A DNA stretch of 64,000 bases from Phycisphaerales bacterium (GTDB taxonomy: Bacteria > Planctomycetota > Phycisphaerae > Phycisphaerales > UBA1924): assembly GCA_029260345.1 (NCBI GenBank), contig JAJDDK010000005.1:720923-784922 (forward strand), written 5' to 3'. Both the position numbers and the translations under genes were made by a program. Below the pieces are notes generated by a model. It saw only the letters and a list, made by a program, of their open reading frames with translations. It searched no databases and had not been told where the DNA came from. This document shows positions 42,165 to 50,799 of the stretch, in pieces (position 1 is the stretch's first letter; each line of letters opens with the position of its first letter).

Positions 42165-43987
42165 GACGACGCGGTCTCCACCTGATATCGAGCATTGCGA
42201 TGCTGTTGCACGCCGGTACGACATGGGCACAGGTCTCGCCCGAAGAGCACGCGCAACATCATCCGGAAGCCGCAACTGGCGAAGCGAACCCCGAAGCCCA
42301 AACCCCGAACGGCATGGCGGGCATGGGAGAGATGATGAGCCGCATGGGAGTTCCGCCTCCTAAGCAGATTTACCCTCGGCTCATGGATCTTCCATCCATG
42401 ACCCTTGAGGAGCGTGATGAACTTGAGCGCCTCGGGCACGAGCGGATGCAGAGCGGGACGGCGCTGATGGGCGAGGGGTTTGACGACCTGCTCCGAGTTA
42501 CAACAACAAACGACTTTGCCGCGATGCAGGCCGCCATCGCGAAGCTCCGTGAGGGTGTTTCACGTTACGACAGCGGGCTTGCCGCTCATAGGGCTCTGGC
42601 GGAAGGGATTGCTCCTGACCGAATCGCGATGGATTGGTTCAAGCGAGAAATGAACCTCCAAGGCGCCATCGCTGCTCCGGCGACATCAGGGCCCATGGGT
42701 TTGTCGTGGCCCCATCTCATCGGCATGTCGTTGCTCGCGATGTTCGCGGCCGTGATGATCGGTCTGTACTACGTGAAGATGCGGAGAGCAACCGGATTGC
42801 TCACGCAACTCGCCGGGAGTCCACTTGTGCCGCCGCCGGACACGGAGCGCAAGCCCGGAAGGGCAAGTGCCGCCCCCGCCGTCCATTCTCAACCGGCGGC
42901 GCCGGCGCCGACGGCGGTTCCACCTGCTGCCAGTGCATCACGGCGGTGGACCGGTGAGCTGCGTCTTGATGCTGTGTTCGAGGAAACAACGGACATATCA
43001 ACATTTCGGCTCGTGAATCCTGGCGGTGGCATGGTCCCATTTGAGTATGTGCCTGGGCAGTTCTTAACGCTCAACCTCGATATCGAGGGCACACAGATCA
43101 ACCGCTCCTACACGATCGCCTCGTCACCCACGCGGGCGGCGTCGATTGAGATCAGCGTCAAGCGCGAGGAGCACGGCGTCGTTAGCCGATTCTTGCACGA
43201 CTCGTGCGGTGTCGGCGACCTGCTCAGCGTGTCCGCGCCGTCGGGAGTATTTACATTCGATGGAGATGGGGAAGAGAGCATCGTGCTTATCAGCGGGGGC
43301 GTCGGCATTACTCCCATGATGAGCGTGATTCGCTACCTCACGGACACCTCATGGCACGGACACATCTATCTGCTGCATTGCTGTCGAACGACAGACGACT
43401 TCTGCTTCCGCCACGAACTGGAGTTGCTCCAACGCAGACACCCACGGCTCAACGTCACCGCAACGATGACGCGTGCCCGGGGCAGTTCGTGGGTCGGTGC
43501 GACGGGTCGTCTGTCAGCCGGGCTTATTCAGGAATGCGTGCCTGATATCGCAAGCAAGCTGGTGCATCTCTGTGGACCACCCGGCATGATGGACGCGCTC
43601 AAACAGACGCTGCAGGGCCTCGGCGTGCCCGCAAATCGGATCAAGACAGAAGCTTTCGGGCCTGCCGTGCAAAAACCGGCGAGCGCCCCCGCAACGATCA
43701 CGGACTCGGAGGTGCCCGGTTCGTCCGAAGCGACGGTTCGCTTCACGGTGTCTCAAAAGGATGCACCTCTTGCGCCCGAGGCCACGGTCCTCGAAGCCGC
43801 TGAGTCTGTGGGAGTGGAAATTGAAAACTCCTGCCGCGCGGGGACCTGCGGCACTTGCAAGGTGCGGCTCCTCAAGGGAGTGGTCCAGATGGATGTCGAA
43901 GATGCGCTCGACGACAGCGATCGGCGCGACGGCATCATTCTCGCGTGCCAGGCGAAGTCAGAGGACGATCTGGAAGTCGAGGCGTAA
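42161..43987 (+). CDS. Membrane-anchored FAD/NAD(P)H oxidoreductase with 2Fe-2S domain and Met/His-rich periplasmic head
   Basis: 608 residues. Signal-like N-terminus, a Met/His-rich periplasmic segment (EEHAQHHPEAATGE, GMAGMGEMMSRMG), one membrane helix (about residues 183-207), a Pro-rich linker and a cytosolic ferredoxin-reductase module. The module has FAD site RSYTIASSP (about 315), NAD(P) sites GGVGITPMM (about 379) and CGPPGMM (about 471), and a plant-type 2Fe-2S centre CRAGTCGTC (about 558-566) with the fourth Cys near 596. Electrons would pass from NAD(P)H to FAD and the 2Fe-2S centre. Overlaps by one base with the diheme b gene, its likely acceptor. Confidence 0.85.
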   Translation: MRRRGLHLISSIAMLLHAGTTWAQVSPEEHAQHHPEAATGEANPEAQTPNGMAGMGEMMSRMGVPPPKQIYPRLMDLPSMTLEERDELERLGHERMQSGTALMGEGFDDLLRVTTTNDFAAMQAAIAKLREGVSRYDSGLAAHRALAEGIAPDRIAMDWFKREMNLQGAIAAPATSGPMGLSWPHLIGMSLLAMFAAVMIGLYYVKMRRATGLLTQLAGSPLVPPPDTERKPGRASAAPAVHSQPAAPAPTAVPPAASASRRWTGELRLDAVFEETTDISTFRLVNPGGGMVPFEYVPGQFLTLNLDIEGTQINRSYTIASSPTRAASIEISVKREEHGVVSRFLHDSCGVGDLLSVSAPSGVFTFDGDGEESIVLISGGVGITPMMSVIRYLTDTSWHGHIYLLHCCRTTDDFCFRHELELLQRRHPRLNVTATMTRARGSSWVGATGRLSAGLIQECVPDIASKLVHLCGPPGMMDALKQTLQGLGVPANRIKTEAFGPAVQKPASAPATITDSEVPGSSEATVRFTVSQKDAPLAPEATVLEAAESVGVEIENSCRAGTCGTCKVRLLKGVVQMDVEDALDDSDRRDGIILACQAKSEDDLEVEA

Positions 43988-44742
43988 TGATGCAGGAGCG
44001 CCAGAAACTCATTGTGACCGGGCTCGTCGTGCTTCTCGCTGTGTTGACACTCGGGTTCTTCACGCACCGCGACCCACGCTTTGCGGGGAGTCTCATGGGT
44101 GGTGTGCTGGGCGTCTCTGCCGCGGCCCTGATGCTGGTGCCTCTCGCCTACCTGATTGTCAAGCGCGTGCCGTGGCTCAAGCGCCGAGTCACACCCCGGG
44201 TCTCGATGCGTTCGCTTCTCTCGGTCCATATCTACAGCGGAGTCCTGGCTCCGATCCTTGCCATCCTGCACACGGGCCACAAGTTTCAGAGCCCGCTCGG
44301 AATCGCACTGACGCTGATGATGCTGATCGTCGTCTTCAGCGGGTATGTCGGGCGCTATTTGCTCGGGCAACTCTCAACCGACCTGCGAACCAAGCGAGCC
44401 GACCTCGCCAGGCTGCGGCAGGCATATGACCTCCTGCCCAACGAGATTGCGGCTGATCCTTCAGCCCAAGCGATCCTGCGGGCACAATCCACGCTCGGCG
44501 GACGAATTGCCTCGTTCTTTCTAACTCGCGGTTCGCCCGCAACGGCAACGCCGGCAACCCGCGCTCTGAGGCTTGCCGAATCTATCTCCGATTTGGAACT
44601 CGCCATACGGACTCACGCGACGGCGAAAGACCTCTTCCGGCGGTGGCTCGTGAGCCACATCATTATCGCGATCATTCTGTATCTGCTCTTGTTCATCCAT
44701 ATCTGGTCCGCGTGGTACTTCGGCATTCGGTGGCTTCCATGA
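43987..44742 (+). CDS. Diheme b-type membrane protein
   Basis: 251 residues with about five membrane helices. Two helices carry His pairs spaced exactly as in diheme b cytochromes and ferric reductases: H-x13-H in HIYSGVLAPILAILH and H-x13-H in HIIIAIILYLLLFIH. A cytoplasmic coiled segment lies between them. It is the natural membrane partner of the upstream NAD(P)H reductase (TAA/ATG overlap) and of the downstream heptaheme cytochrome (ATGA overlap). Would carry electrons across the membrane. No family name can be given with certainty. Confidence 0.75.
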   Translation: MMQERQKLIVTGLVVLLAVLTLGFFTHRDPRFAGSLMGGVLGVSAAALMLVPLAYLIVKRVPWLKRRVTPRVSMRSLLSVHIYSGVLAPILAILHTGHKFQSPLGIALTLMMLIVVFSGYVGRYLLGQLSTDLRTKRADLARLRQAYDLLPNEIAADPSAQAILRAQSTLGGRIASFFLTRGSPATATPATRALRLAESISDLELAIRTHATAKDLFRRWLVSHIIIAIILYLLLFIHIWSAWYFGIRWLP

Positions 44743-45524
44743 AGAAGTTGGAAATCTTCTACGGAATTGCAACGGTCGGTGCACTCGGCTTCGGGTTTGG
44801 GCTGCCATTCCTGGTGCATCGGGGCGGCACCAATGCGCCGCCTGGGTGGGTTGAGTTCGTCACTCCCGGGCCGCTCTCAGATGCCCATGCATTCATCGGT
44901 AACGACTGTGCCGCGTGTCACACACCTCATACCGGAGTCGCAACCCAGAAGTGCGTGTCCTGCCATGCCAACAGCGAGCACCTCCTTTCGACGCCGGCAA
45001 CGGCATTTCACGCCACAGTTGGTTCGTGCACCGGATGTCACATCGAACATGATCCCCAGGGCGTCGCGGTATCAAGAATGGACCACGGCTTGCTCGTTGC
45101 GATCGCCCGGGACGCGGGGCTCGCAGGGGACGGCACCAACGATGCCACCTGGATGACGCGATCTCTCATCCACGCGCGGCTGGCCGGTCGTCCACACGAA
45201 CGCGCGACTATCGCAGAGATGACACTGGACTGCGCCAAGTGCCATGCAAGCGAAGAACCACATCGCACGCTCTTCGGGTCCGACTGCTTGTCCTGCCATT
45301 CAACCACCACGTGGACTGTTCCGGAGTTTGTGCATCCCTCCCCGCGCTCCATGGACTGCGCTCAGTGTCACGTGGCGCCACCGAGCCACTACATGGGGCA
45401 CTTCAACATGGTGTCGAAGCGCGTCGCGGGCATTGAGCACGCCGATGTGACCCAGTGCTTCCTGTGTCATCGAACCAACTCCTGGAACGAGATCCCAAAG
45501 GTCGGGTGGTACAAGCACCACTAA
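44739..45524 (+). CDS. Membrane-anchored heptaheme cytochrome c
   Basis: 261 residues: uncleaved-looking N-terminal membrane helix (YGIATVGALGFGFGLPFLV), then seven CxxCH heme sites: CAACH, CVSCH, CTGCH, CAKCH, CLSCH, CAQCH and CFLCH. Extra His are available as distal ligands, typical of multiheme cytochromes of the c3/c7 group. Periplasmic. It should take electrons from the diheme b protein and deliver them to a periplasmic acceptor such as a metal ion or the multicopper oxidase encoded two genes on. Overlaps the diheme b gene by four bases. Confidence 0.9.
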   Translation: MKKLEIFYGIATVGALGFGFGLPFLVHRGGTNAPPGWVEFVTPGPLSDAHAFIGNDCAACHTPHTGVATQKCVSCHANSEHLLSTPATAFHATVGSCTGCHIEHDPQGVAVSRMDHGLLVAIARDAGLAGDGTNDATWMTRSLIHARLAGRPHERATIAEMTLDCAKCHASEEPHRTLFGSDCLSCHSTTTWTVPEFVHPSPRSMDCAQCHVAPPSHYMGHFNMVSKRVAGIEHADVTQCFLCHRTNSWNEIPKVGWYKHH

Positions 45525-45546
45525 GAGAGGCGGGAAGTCACACGCA

Positions 45547-45885
45547 ATGCTCGAACAGGTCATCACCATCACCGTGCAGTTCATCGAGGGTGTTGCTGCC
45601 CTGATGATCGCCGGCTCGGTTCTGGCCGGTGCGGTTGAGCTCGGAAATGCCGCATGGCGCAGGCAACTGGCACACCGCACTACCGCAGTGCGGCTCCGGC
45701 TCGCGGAGCGCCTGGTGCTCTCTCTGGAGTTTCTGATTGCCGCGGACATACTCAAGACCGTTGTCACTCCGACACTCGAAGGCATGGCAGTGCTAGGTGC
45801 GGTCATCGTCATTCGAACGGTGTTGAGCCTGAGCATTGCCTATGAGTTGCGTCGAGATGGCAATCAAAGGAAGGACGAATCGTGA
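45547..45885 (+). CDS. DUF1622 family membrane protein
   Basis: 112 residues with three membrane helices (TITVQFIEGVAALMIAGSVLAGAVE, LVLSLEFLIAADILKTVVTP, GAVIVIRTVLSLSIAYEL) matching the DUF1622 family throughout. Function unknown. It lies 22 bases after the heptaheme cytochrome and its stop overlaps the GTG start of the multicopper oxidase, so it is part of the same transcript. Confidence 0.85.
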   Translation: MLEQVITITVQFIEGVAALMIAGSVLAGAVELGNAAWRRQLAHRTTAVRLRLAERLVLSLEFLIAADILKTVVTPTLEGMAVLGAVIVIRTVLSLSIAYELRRDGNQRKDES

Positions 45886-47825
45886 ATCCAGAACCCGATC
45901 GAGCCAATGCCCACGTAAAGCGCAAGCCAGTCCGGAATTCGCAAGAGATACGCGAATCCGTGGATATCACCGATTGGTGCAATGTGAGCCGGCGCGGCTT
46001 CCTCGGCACCAGTGCGGCGGCGGCTCTGGCAGGCTACTCCATGATGAGCCCGGCATTGCGGGCTGCTGTTCTCACACTCCCTCGCGCTGGCGCGATCGGC
46101 GAACTCTGCGCGGCTGATCCCAATGGCATTGACCTGGTCGTGGAGCGACAGGTGGTCGTGGTCGATGGAAGCCCCAGTACAGCGATCACAATCAATGGCT
46201 CGATTCCGGGTCCCGTCATCCGCATGCGTGAAGGCGAGGATGCCCTGATCCGGGTCCACAACCGGATGAAGGAATCAACCTCGGTCCATTGGCACGGCAT
46301 TCTGCTCCCGTTCACGATGGATGGAGTGCCTGGAATCAGCTTCGAAGGCGTCCCTCCCGGCGAGACATTCACCTACCGATTCCGTGTGCGGCAGAACGGA
46401 ACCTATTGGTATCACAGCCATTCTGGACTCCAAGAGCAGCTCGGGCACTACGGACAACTCATCATCGAACCGGCGCAGCCCGACCCGGTCTCGTATGACG
46501 TGGAGTACTCGGTCGTCCTCTCTGACTGGACCGACCAAGACCCTCACGTCGTCATGCGCAAGCTCAAGACCATGGAAGGGTATTACAACTTCCAGCGTCC
46601 AACAGTCGCGAATCTGGGCGATCAAATGGAAGCGACGGGTGACAGTCTGGTCGAAGTGCTCAGCAAGCGGCTTCAATGGCAATGGATGCGGATGGATCCC
46701 ACCGACATCGCAGATGTCACTGGCGCCACCTACACATACCTCATGAACGGAAAGAGCGCAGGTGAGAATTGGACCGCCGTCGCGCGTCCGGGGCAGCGTG
46801 TTCGACTGCGACTCGTCAACGCCTCCGCCATGACCTACTTCGATTTCAGGATACCGGGCCTGCCGATGACGGTGGTGCAAGCGGACGGCCAGAACATCAA
46901 GCCGGTCGAAACCGACGAGCTGCGCATCGCGGTCGCCGAGACCTATGACGTTCTCGTCAGCATCCCGGACGATCGCGCATACACGCTCTTTGCGGAGACA
47001 ATGGACCGCAGCGGGTACACGCGCGGCACACTCGCGCCCCGCCAGGGCATGACCGCCGAGATCCCGGCGCGACGCAAACGTCCCATGCTGACCATGAAGG
47101 ACATGGGCATGGTGCACGGCGGTATGGAGATGGGCGATCACACCGGACACACCCCGGCCCCCGAGCATGCGCAGCATGGCAGTGAAGCAATGCAGGGCGA
47201 ACGCGGTGAGCACGCCGGCCACACCCAGGGCGGGACGCGCACGCTGCCAATCAGTAATCTGCCGGACAGCATCATGCACGGCCCCGACAAGCACGGGCCG
47301 GGCAGCGTCGCCATGGGGATGGTTGCTTATCGGCGGCTCGATGACCCCGGTGTGGGACTCGGAAACGACGAGCGACGTGTGCTCACCTACTCCCAACTGC
47401 GTTGTTTGAAGACGCCGCGCGACCGTCGCCCGCCCACTCGCCAGTTTGATCTGCACCTGACGGGCAACATGCAAAAGTATATCTGGGGCTTTGATGGTAA
47501 GAAGTGGTCTGAGTCTGACATGATCAGGTTCCAATACGGCGAGCGTCTGCGGATCAACATGATCAATGACACGATGATGAATCATCCGATCCACCTTCAC
47601 GGGATGTGGATGGACCTGTACGCAGGTGAGGACTACGCCCACAACCCGCGCAAGCACACTGTGAATGTGCAGCCATCGGAGCTTCTGACCGTGGACATCA
47701 CCGCCGATGCGCCCGGCCAGTGGGCATTCCATTGCCACCTGCTCTACCACATGGACATGGGCATGTTCCGAACTATCGCGGTTGTGCGATCGTTAGACGG
47801 AGGGTCGACTGATGCGGACACCTGA
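45882..47825 (+). CDS. copA: Copper-resistance multicopper oxidase
   Basis: 647 residues, the length of the PcoA/CopA group. Tat signal (SRRGFLGTSAAAALAGYS). All copper sites are visible: HWHG and HSHSG in the first cupredoxin domain, HPIHLHG and HCHLLYHMDMGM in the last. A Met/His-rich stretch (KDMGMVHGGMEMGDHTGHT and on) sits in the middle, as in CopA, and binds extra copper. Oxidises Cu(I) to Cu(II) in the periplasm using O2. The start is a GTG overlapping the DUF1622 stop, with AAGGAAGG upstream. Overlaps copB by 14 bases. Confidence 0.95.
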   Translation: MNPEPDRANAHVKRKPVRNSQEIRESVDITDWCNVSRRGFLGTSAAAALAGYSMMSPALRAAVLTLPRAGAIGELCAADPNGIDLVVERQVVVVDGSPSTAITINGSIPGPVIRMREGEDALIRVHNRMKESTSVHWHGILLPFTMDGVPGISFEGVPPGETFTYRFRVRQNGTYWYHSHSGLQEQLGHYGQLIIEPAQPDPVSYDVEYSVVLSDWTDQDPHVVMRKLKTMEGYYNFQRPTVANLGDQMEATGDSLVEVLSKRLQWQWMRMDPTDIADVTGATYTYLMNGKSAGENWTAVARPGQRVRLRLVNASAMTYFDFRIPGLPMTVVQADGQNIKPVETDELRIAVAETYDVLVSIPDDRAYTLFAETMDRSGYTRGTLAPRQGMTAEIPARRKRPMLTMKDMGMVHGGMEMGDHTGHTPAPEHAQHGSEAMQGERGEHAGHTQGGTRTLPISNLPDSIMHGPDKHGPGSVAMGMVAYRRLDDPGVGLGNDERRVLTYSQLRCLKTPRDRRPPTRQFDLHLTGNMQKYIWGFDGKKWSESDMIRFQYGERLRINMINDTMMNHPIHLHGMWMDLYAGEDYAHNPRKHTVNVQPSELLTVDITADAPGQWAFHCHLLYHMDMGMFRTIAVVRSLDGGSTDADT

Positions 47826-48792
47826 TCGCTGCATGATGGCTCTTGCCGGGATGTTCTTTTGCTCGTGGCTCATTAACTCGGCTATCGCCCAGAGCCACGA
47901 GCATGAAGCTCCCCCCACGCACCACGCCTCCACTGGACCGCACAATACCGAGCCACATAAGGCGCATGAATCACAGCCGTCGGCGGCCGACCTACCCACG
48001 CACCATGAGACTGCAAACGACGACGCCGACTCCGCAAACCAGCCCGACGACCCTTCGCTGCCCGAAGGGATGACGCTCGATGAGGTCCTGGACCGAGCGG
48101 CCAGTCCACCACCGGACCACTTCCCGAATCCGGTTCCCGACAACGAACTGCGTTACTTCACGTTGATCGAGCAGCTCGAATACCGCATCGCTGATGAAGG
48201 AAAGGACGAGTTCGGATGGGATGCGCAGGGCTGGATAGGGTTTGACTACGACAAATTCTGGTGGAAATCGGAAGGCGAAGCGGCATTCGACGGTATGGGC
48301 GAAGGAGAATCACAGACCGACTTCCTCTATTCTCGGCTCATAACACCATTCTGGAACGCGCAGGTCGGTGTGCAGTACGCCAACGAGTGGGATTCCGGTG
48401 AATACTCCGACCGATGGTCGGGCGTGCTGGCGCTTGAGGGGTTGACGCCTGGTCTGATCGAGCTCGACTCCTCTCTCTACATCTCCGAAGACGCCGATGT
48501 CACCCTGGAGTTGGAGGCGGAATACGACCTGCGGATCACCCAAAGACTCGTGCTTCAACCGCGTGCAGAAGCGGGCTTCGCATTCCAGGATGTTCCGGAT
48601 CGCCAACTCGGCTCTGGACTGACTGAAGTCAACCTCGACCTGAGGCTGCGCTACGAGGTCGAGCGCGAGTTTGCGCCGTATATCGGTGTTCGGTATGGAT
48701 TCCTCGCCGGAGAAACCGCCAACAACGCTGACGCTGCCGGGGTTGACACAGAGCAACTCTATTTCATCTTCGGTTTTCGCATCGCTTTCTGA
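47812..48792 (+). CDS. copB: Copper resistance protein B, outer-membrane protein
   Basis: 326 residues with signal peptide, a His-rich N-terminal segment (HEHEAPPTHHASTGPHNTEPHKAHES) and a C-terminal beta barrel with the CopB pattern (WDAQGWIGFDYDKFWWKSEGE, FWNAQVGVQY, RYGFLAGET) ending in an aromatic residue (FGFRIAF). The family works with CopA at the outer membrane in copper resistance. Follows copA with a 14-base overlap. Confidence 0.95.
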   Translation: MRTPDRCMMALAGMFFCSWLINSAIAQSHEHEAPPTHHASTGPHNTEPHKAHESQPSAADLPTHHETANDDADSANQPDDPSLPEGMTLDEVLDRAASPPPDHFPNPVPDNELRYFTLIEQLEYRIADEGKDEFGWDAQGWIGFDYDKFWWKSEGEAAFDGMGEGESQTDFLYSRLITPFWNAQVGVQYANEWDSGEYSDRWSGVLALEGLTPGLIELDSSLYISEDADVTLELEAEYDLRITQRLVLQPRAEAGFAFQDVPDRQLGSGLTEVNLDLRLRYEVEREFAPYIGVRYGFLAGETANNADAAGVDTEQLYFIFGFRIAF

Positions 48793-48858
48793 TGAACGAC
48801 GCCTCGATGAGAGGCGTCGGTGGAGATCGGTTTGTTCCTATCCAGACGAGTCATCACG

Positions 48859-50283
48859 ATGTTTCAAAGAGCACGACTGCGAACGCAGTTGCTGCTCGTG
48901 GTCAACGCATCACTGGGGCTCTTGTTGCTTGTGTTTGTGGTCATGGACTACCGGCTCGCGATGCAGTCTCATCTCCGTGAGAAGTCCATTGCTCTCAGCG
49001 AAGAGGCCAGAACCGTCGCCTCTGCCGTTCAGGCTCTTGCACCGGCCGGACACGGCGCGATGCAGCGCTACGTTGATGCCACGTGCGACCTCATGAATGC
49101 GGAGGAATCACCCGGACATCGTATCGCGGCACGTGCTGGCGACTCGCTCTTTGAATCACACGCCACCGAGCACACGAACGAGGCGCGTGATGTGGAGCAC
49201 ACAGGCGTGGTTACCGGCACATACACCTCAGGGGACATTGTCGTTGAGATCAGCGAGCTGCGTGCGCCACTCGTCGAGTTCACGCGCCGCGCCGAGTTTG
49301 GGCGCGTCTTCGCCATCGGGATTGGAGCTGTCATCGCAGCCGCGCTTCTCAACGGTCTTCTTCTCCATCTCGTGAGCCGTCCGCTTGAACGGACGGCCAG
49401 AACGATTCGAGAGATTGGAAGGGGGAATTTCGGGACCACCATCGCGAGCGCAGCAAACAAAGAATTGACCGAACTCGCTGACGAGGTCTCCGCGATGAGT
49501 AGCGAACTGGCCCGCCGAGACAGCGATCGCCGGGCGCAGCTCGACCGAGCGCGCCGCTTGCAAGACCATCTCCTGCCGGTGCTCCCAGTTGGCGGCGCCC
49601 ACATTGCCGTCGAATACCACCCCGCACAGGAGATAGCCGGCGATTTCGTTGATGTCATCACCTGCGCGAATGGCGATACGATCCTGTGCCTCGCCGATGT
49701 AGTCGGGCACGGGATTCATGCCGCGATGGGTTCTGCGGTGCTCAAGGCCCTCGTGCTTGCTTCTGACATAGAGACACTGACCCCCGCAGCGATCTTGCGA
49801 TCAGTGAACCGGCGGTACTGTGAGCTCAGCCTGCCGGAAGACTTTGCTTCGATGACCGTCGTGCGGGTGAACTCGAACCAATCCGGTGCGATGTACGCCA
49901 GTGCTGGGCATGAACCCGCGCTCATTGCTCGTGCCTCGGGACCAATCGAGCGGTTGACCTCGACCGGGCTGCTTCTTGGCCTTGACCCCGAATCCGGCTT
50001 TGATCAAGTTCAACTGGACCTGGAGCCGGGCGATCGAATTGTGTTGCTCTCTGACGGAGTGAGCGAGGCGAGCAACGCCGACCATGAGCTGCTCGGGCGA
50101 GCGGCAGTCGTCTCAGAAGCCGAGGCGAGCGGACCGGGCGATGCCGCGAGGCTTGCGTTCGCGATTATCCACGCGGCAGAACGGCACCGTGGCGACGCAC
50201 CAGCGCAAGACGATGCGACGGTGCTCGTCTATTCGGCAGATCCGAATGCAGCCGCAACGAGGAGCCCCCAATGCGTCACATGA
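48859..50283 (+). CDS. HAMP-domain SpoIIE/PP2C-type serine phosphatase
   Basis: 474 residues: membrane helix, periplasmic sensor segment of about 130 residues, second helix (AIGIGAVIAAALLNGLLLHLV), HAMP domain, coiled linker and a C-terminal PP2C/SpoIIE domain with metal-binding acidic motifs (AGDFVDV, CLADVVGHG, LLSDGVSEA, QDDATVL). Expected to dephosphorylate a regulatory protein (anti-anti-sigma type) after sensing a periplasmic signal. No partner of that type is seen nearby. The start at 48859 begins the first helix. Confidence 0.9.
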   Translation: MFQRARLRTQLLLVVNASLGLLLLVFVVMDYRLAMQSHLREKSIALSEEARTVASAVQALAPAGHGAMQRYVDATCDLMNAEESPGHRIAARAGDSLFESHATEHTNEARDVEHTGVVTGTYTSGDIVVEISELRAPLVEFTRRAEFGRVFAIGIGAVIAAALLNGLLLHLVSRPLERTARTIREIGRGNFGTTIASAANKELTELADEVSAMSSELARRDSDRRAQLDRARRLQDHLLPVLPVGGAHIAVEYHPAQEIAGDFVDVITCANGDTILCLADVVGHGIHAAMGSAVLKALVLASDIETLTPAAILRSVNRRYCELSLPEDFASMTVVRVNSNQSGAMYASAGHEPALIARASGPIERLTSTGLLLGLDPESGFDQVQLDLEPGDRIVLLSDGVSEASNADHELLGRAAVVSEAEASGPGDAARLAFAIIHAAERHRGDAPAQDDATVLVYSADPNAAATRSPQCVT

Positions 50284-50471
50284 AATGGCATGTACTTGGT
50301 TGCGCGATGCCGCTGCTGGTCATCTTCCTGCTTCCGCTCTTCGGGGTTGACAGCGGGATTGTCCTATTCATCTTCATCGTGCTCATGTTTGGGTGCCATC
50401 TCCTCATGATGATGCACGGGCACGAACACACTGATGCCAACGACAAAGGACACACTCATGAACACCATTAG
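50271..50471 (+). CDS. Small DUF2933-like membrane protein
   Basis: 66 residues: a hydrophobic half with two short helices (LGCAMPLLVIFLLPLF, IVLFIFIVLMFGCHLLMMM) and a His-rich tail (HGHEHTDANDKGHTHEHH). Matches the DUF2933 pattern, common next to copper P-type ATPases. Overlaps the phosphatase gene by 13 bases and the next gene by 14. The His tail may bind copper. Confidence 0.75.
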   Translation: MRHMKWHVLGCAMPLLVIFLLPLFGVDSGIVLFIFIVLMFGCHLLMMMHGHEHTDANDKGHTHEHH

Positions 50472-50736
50472 CCCCAGGCGAGCGGGCATCGCGTTCGGCG
50501 GAGCCTGCGGTCTGATGTACCTCGGTTGCGTATTCGTGATGCAGACCGTGCCGGAGACCGCGGTCGTGAGATTCTTCAATAGCATCATGCACGGGATCAA
50601 CGTGGAACCGATCATGCGATGGGACATGCCCTGGTGGGAAGCCATCATCGGGTTCATCCAGTTCAGCATCCTGGGATGGCTGTTCGGAGCGCTCGTCGCT
50701 GTTCTGTACAACATCAGCTCTAGGCCAGACAAGTAG
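50458..50736 (+). CDS. DUF5676-like small membrane protein
   Basis: 92 residues with two membrane helices (GIAFGGACGLMYLGCVFVM and EAIIGFIQFSILGWLFGALVAVLYNI), matching the DUF5676 family pattern seen near heavy-metal ATPases. Role unknown. ATG at 50458 with AAAGGA upstream; overlaps the DUF2933-like gene. Confidence 0.7.
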   Translation: MNTISPRRAGIAFGGACGLMYLGCVFVMQTVPETAVVRFFNSIMHGINVEPIMRWDMPWWEAIIGFIQFSILGWLFGALVAVLYNISSRPDK

Positions 50737-50799
50737 CGTGTTCAGTTCAGTAGTAACGTCGAGCGCAATCGCGGACACATAGACCGGAGCCCAGCGACA

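Noticed and set aside
46275..47750. 491-codon open frame on the minus strand
   Set aside because: Antisense to copA, whose motifs and operon overlap are clear; the minus-strand product has no recognisable domain.
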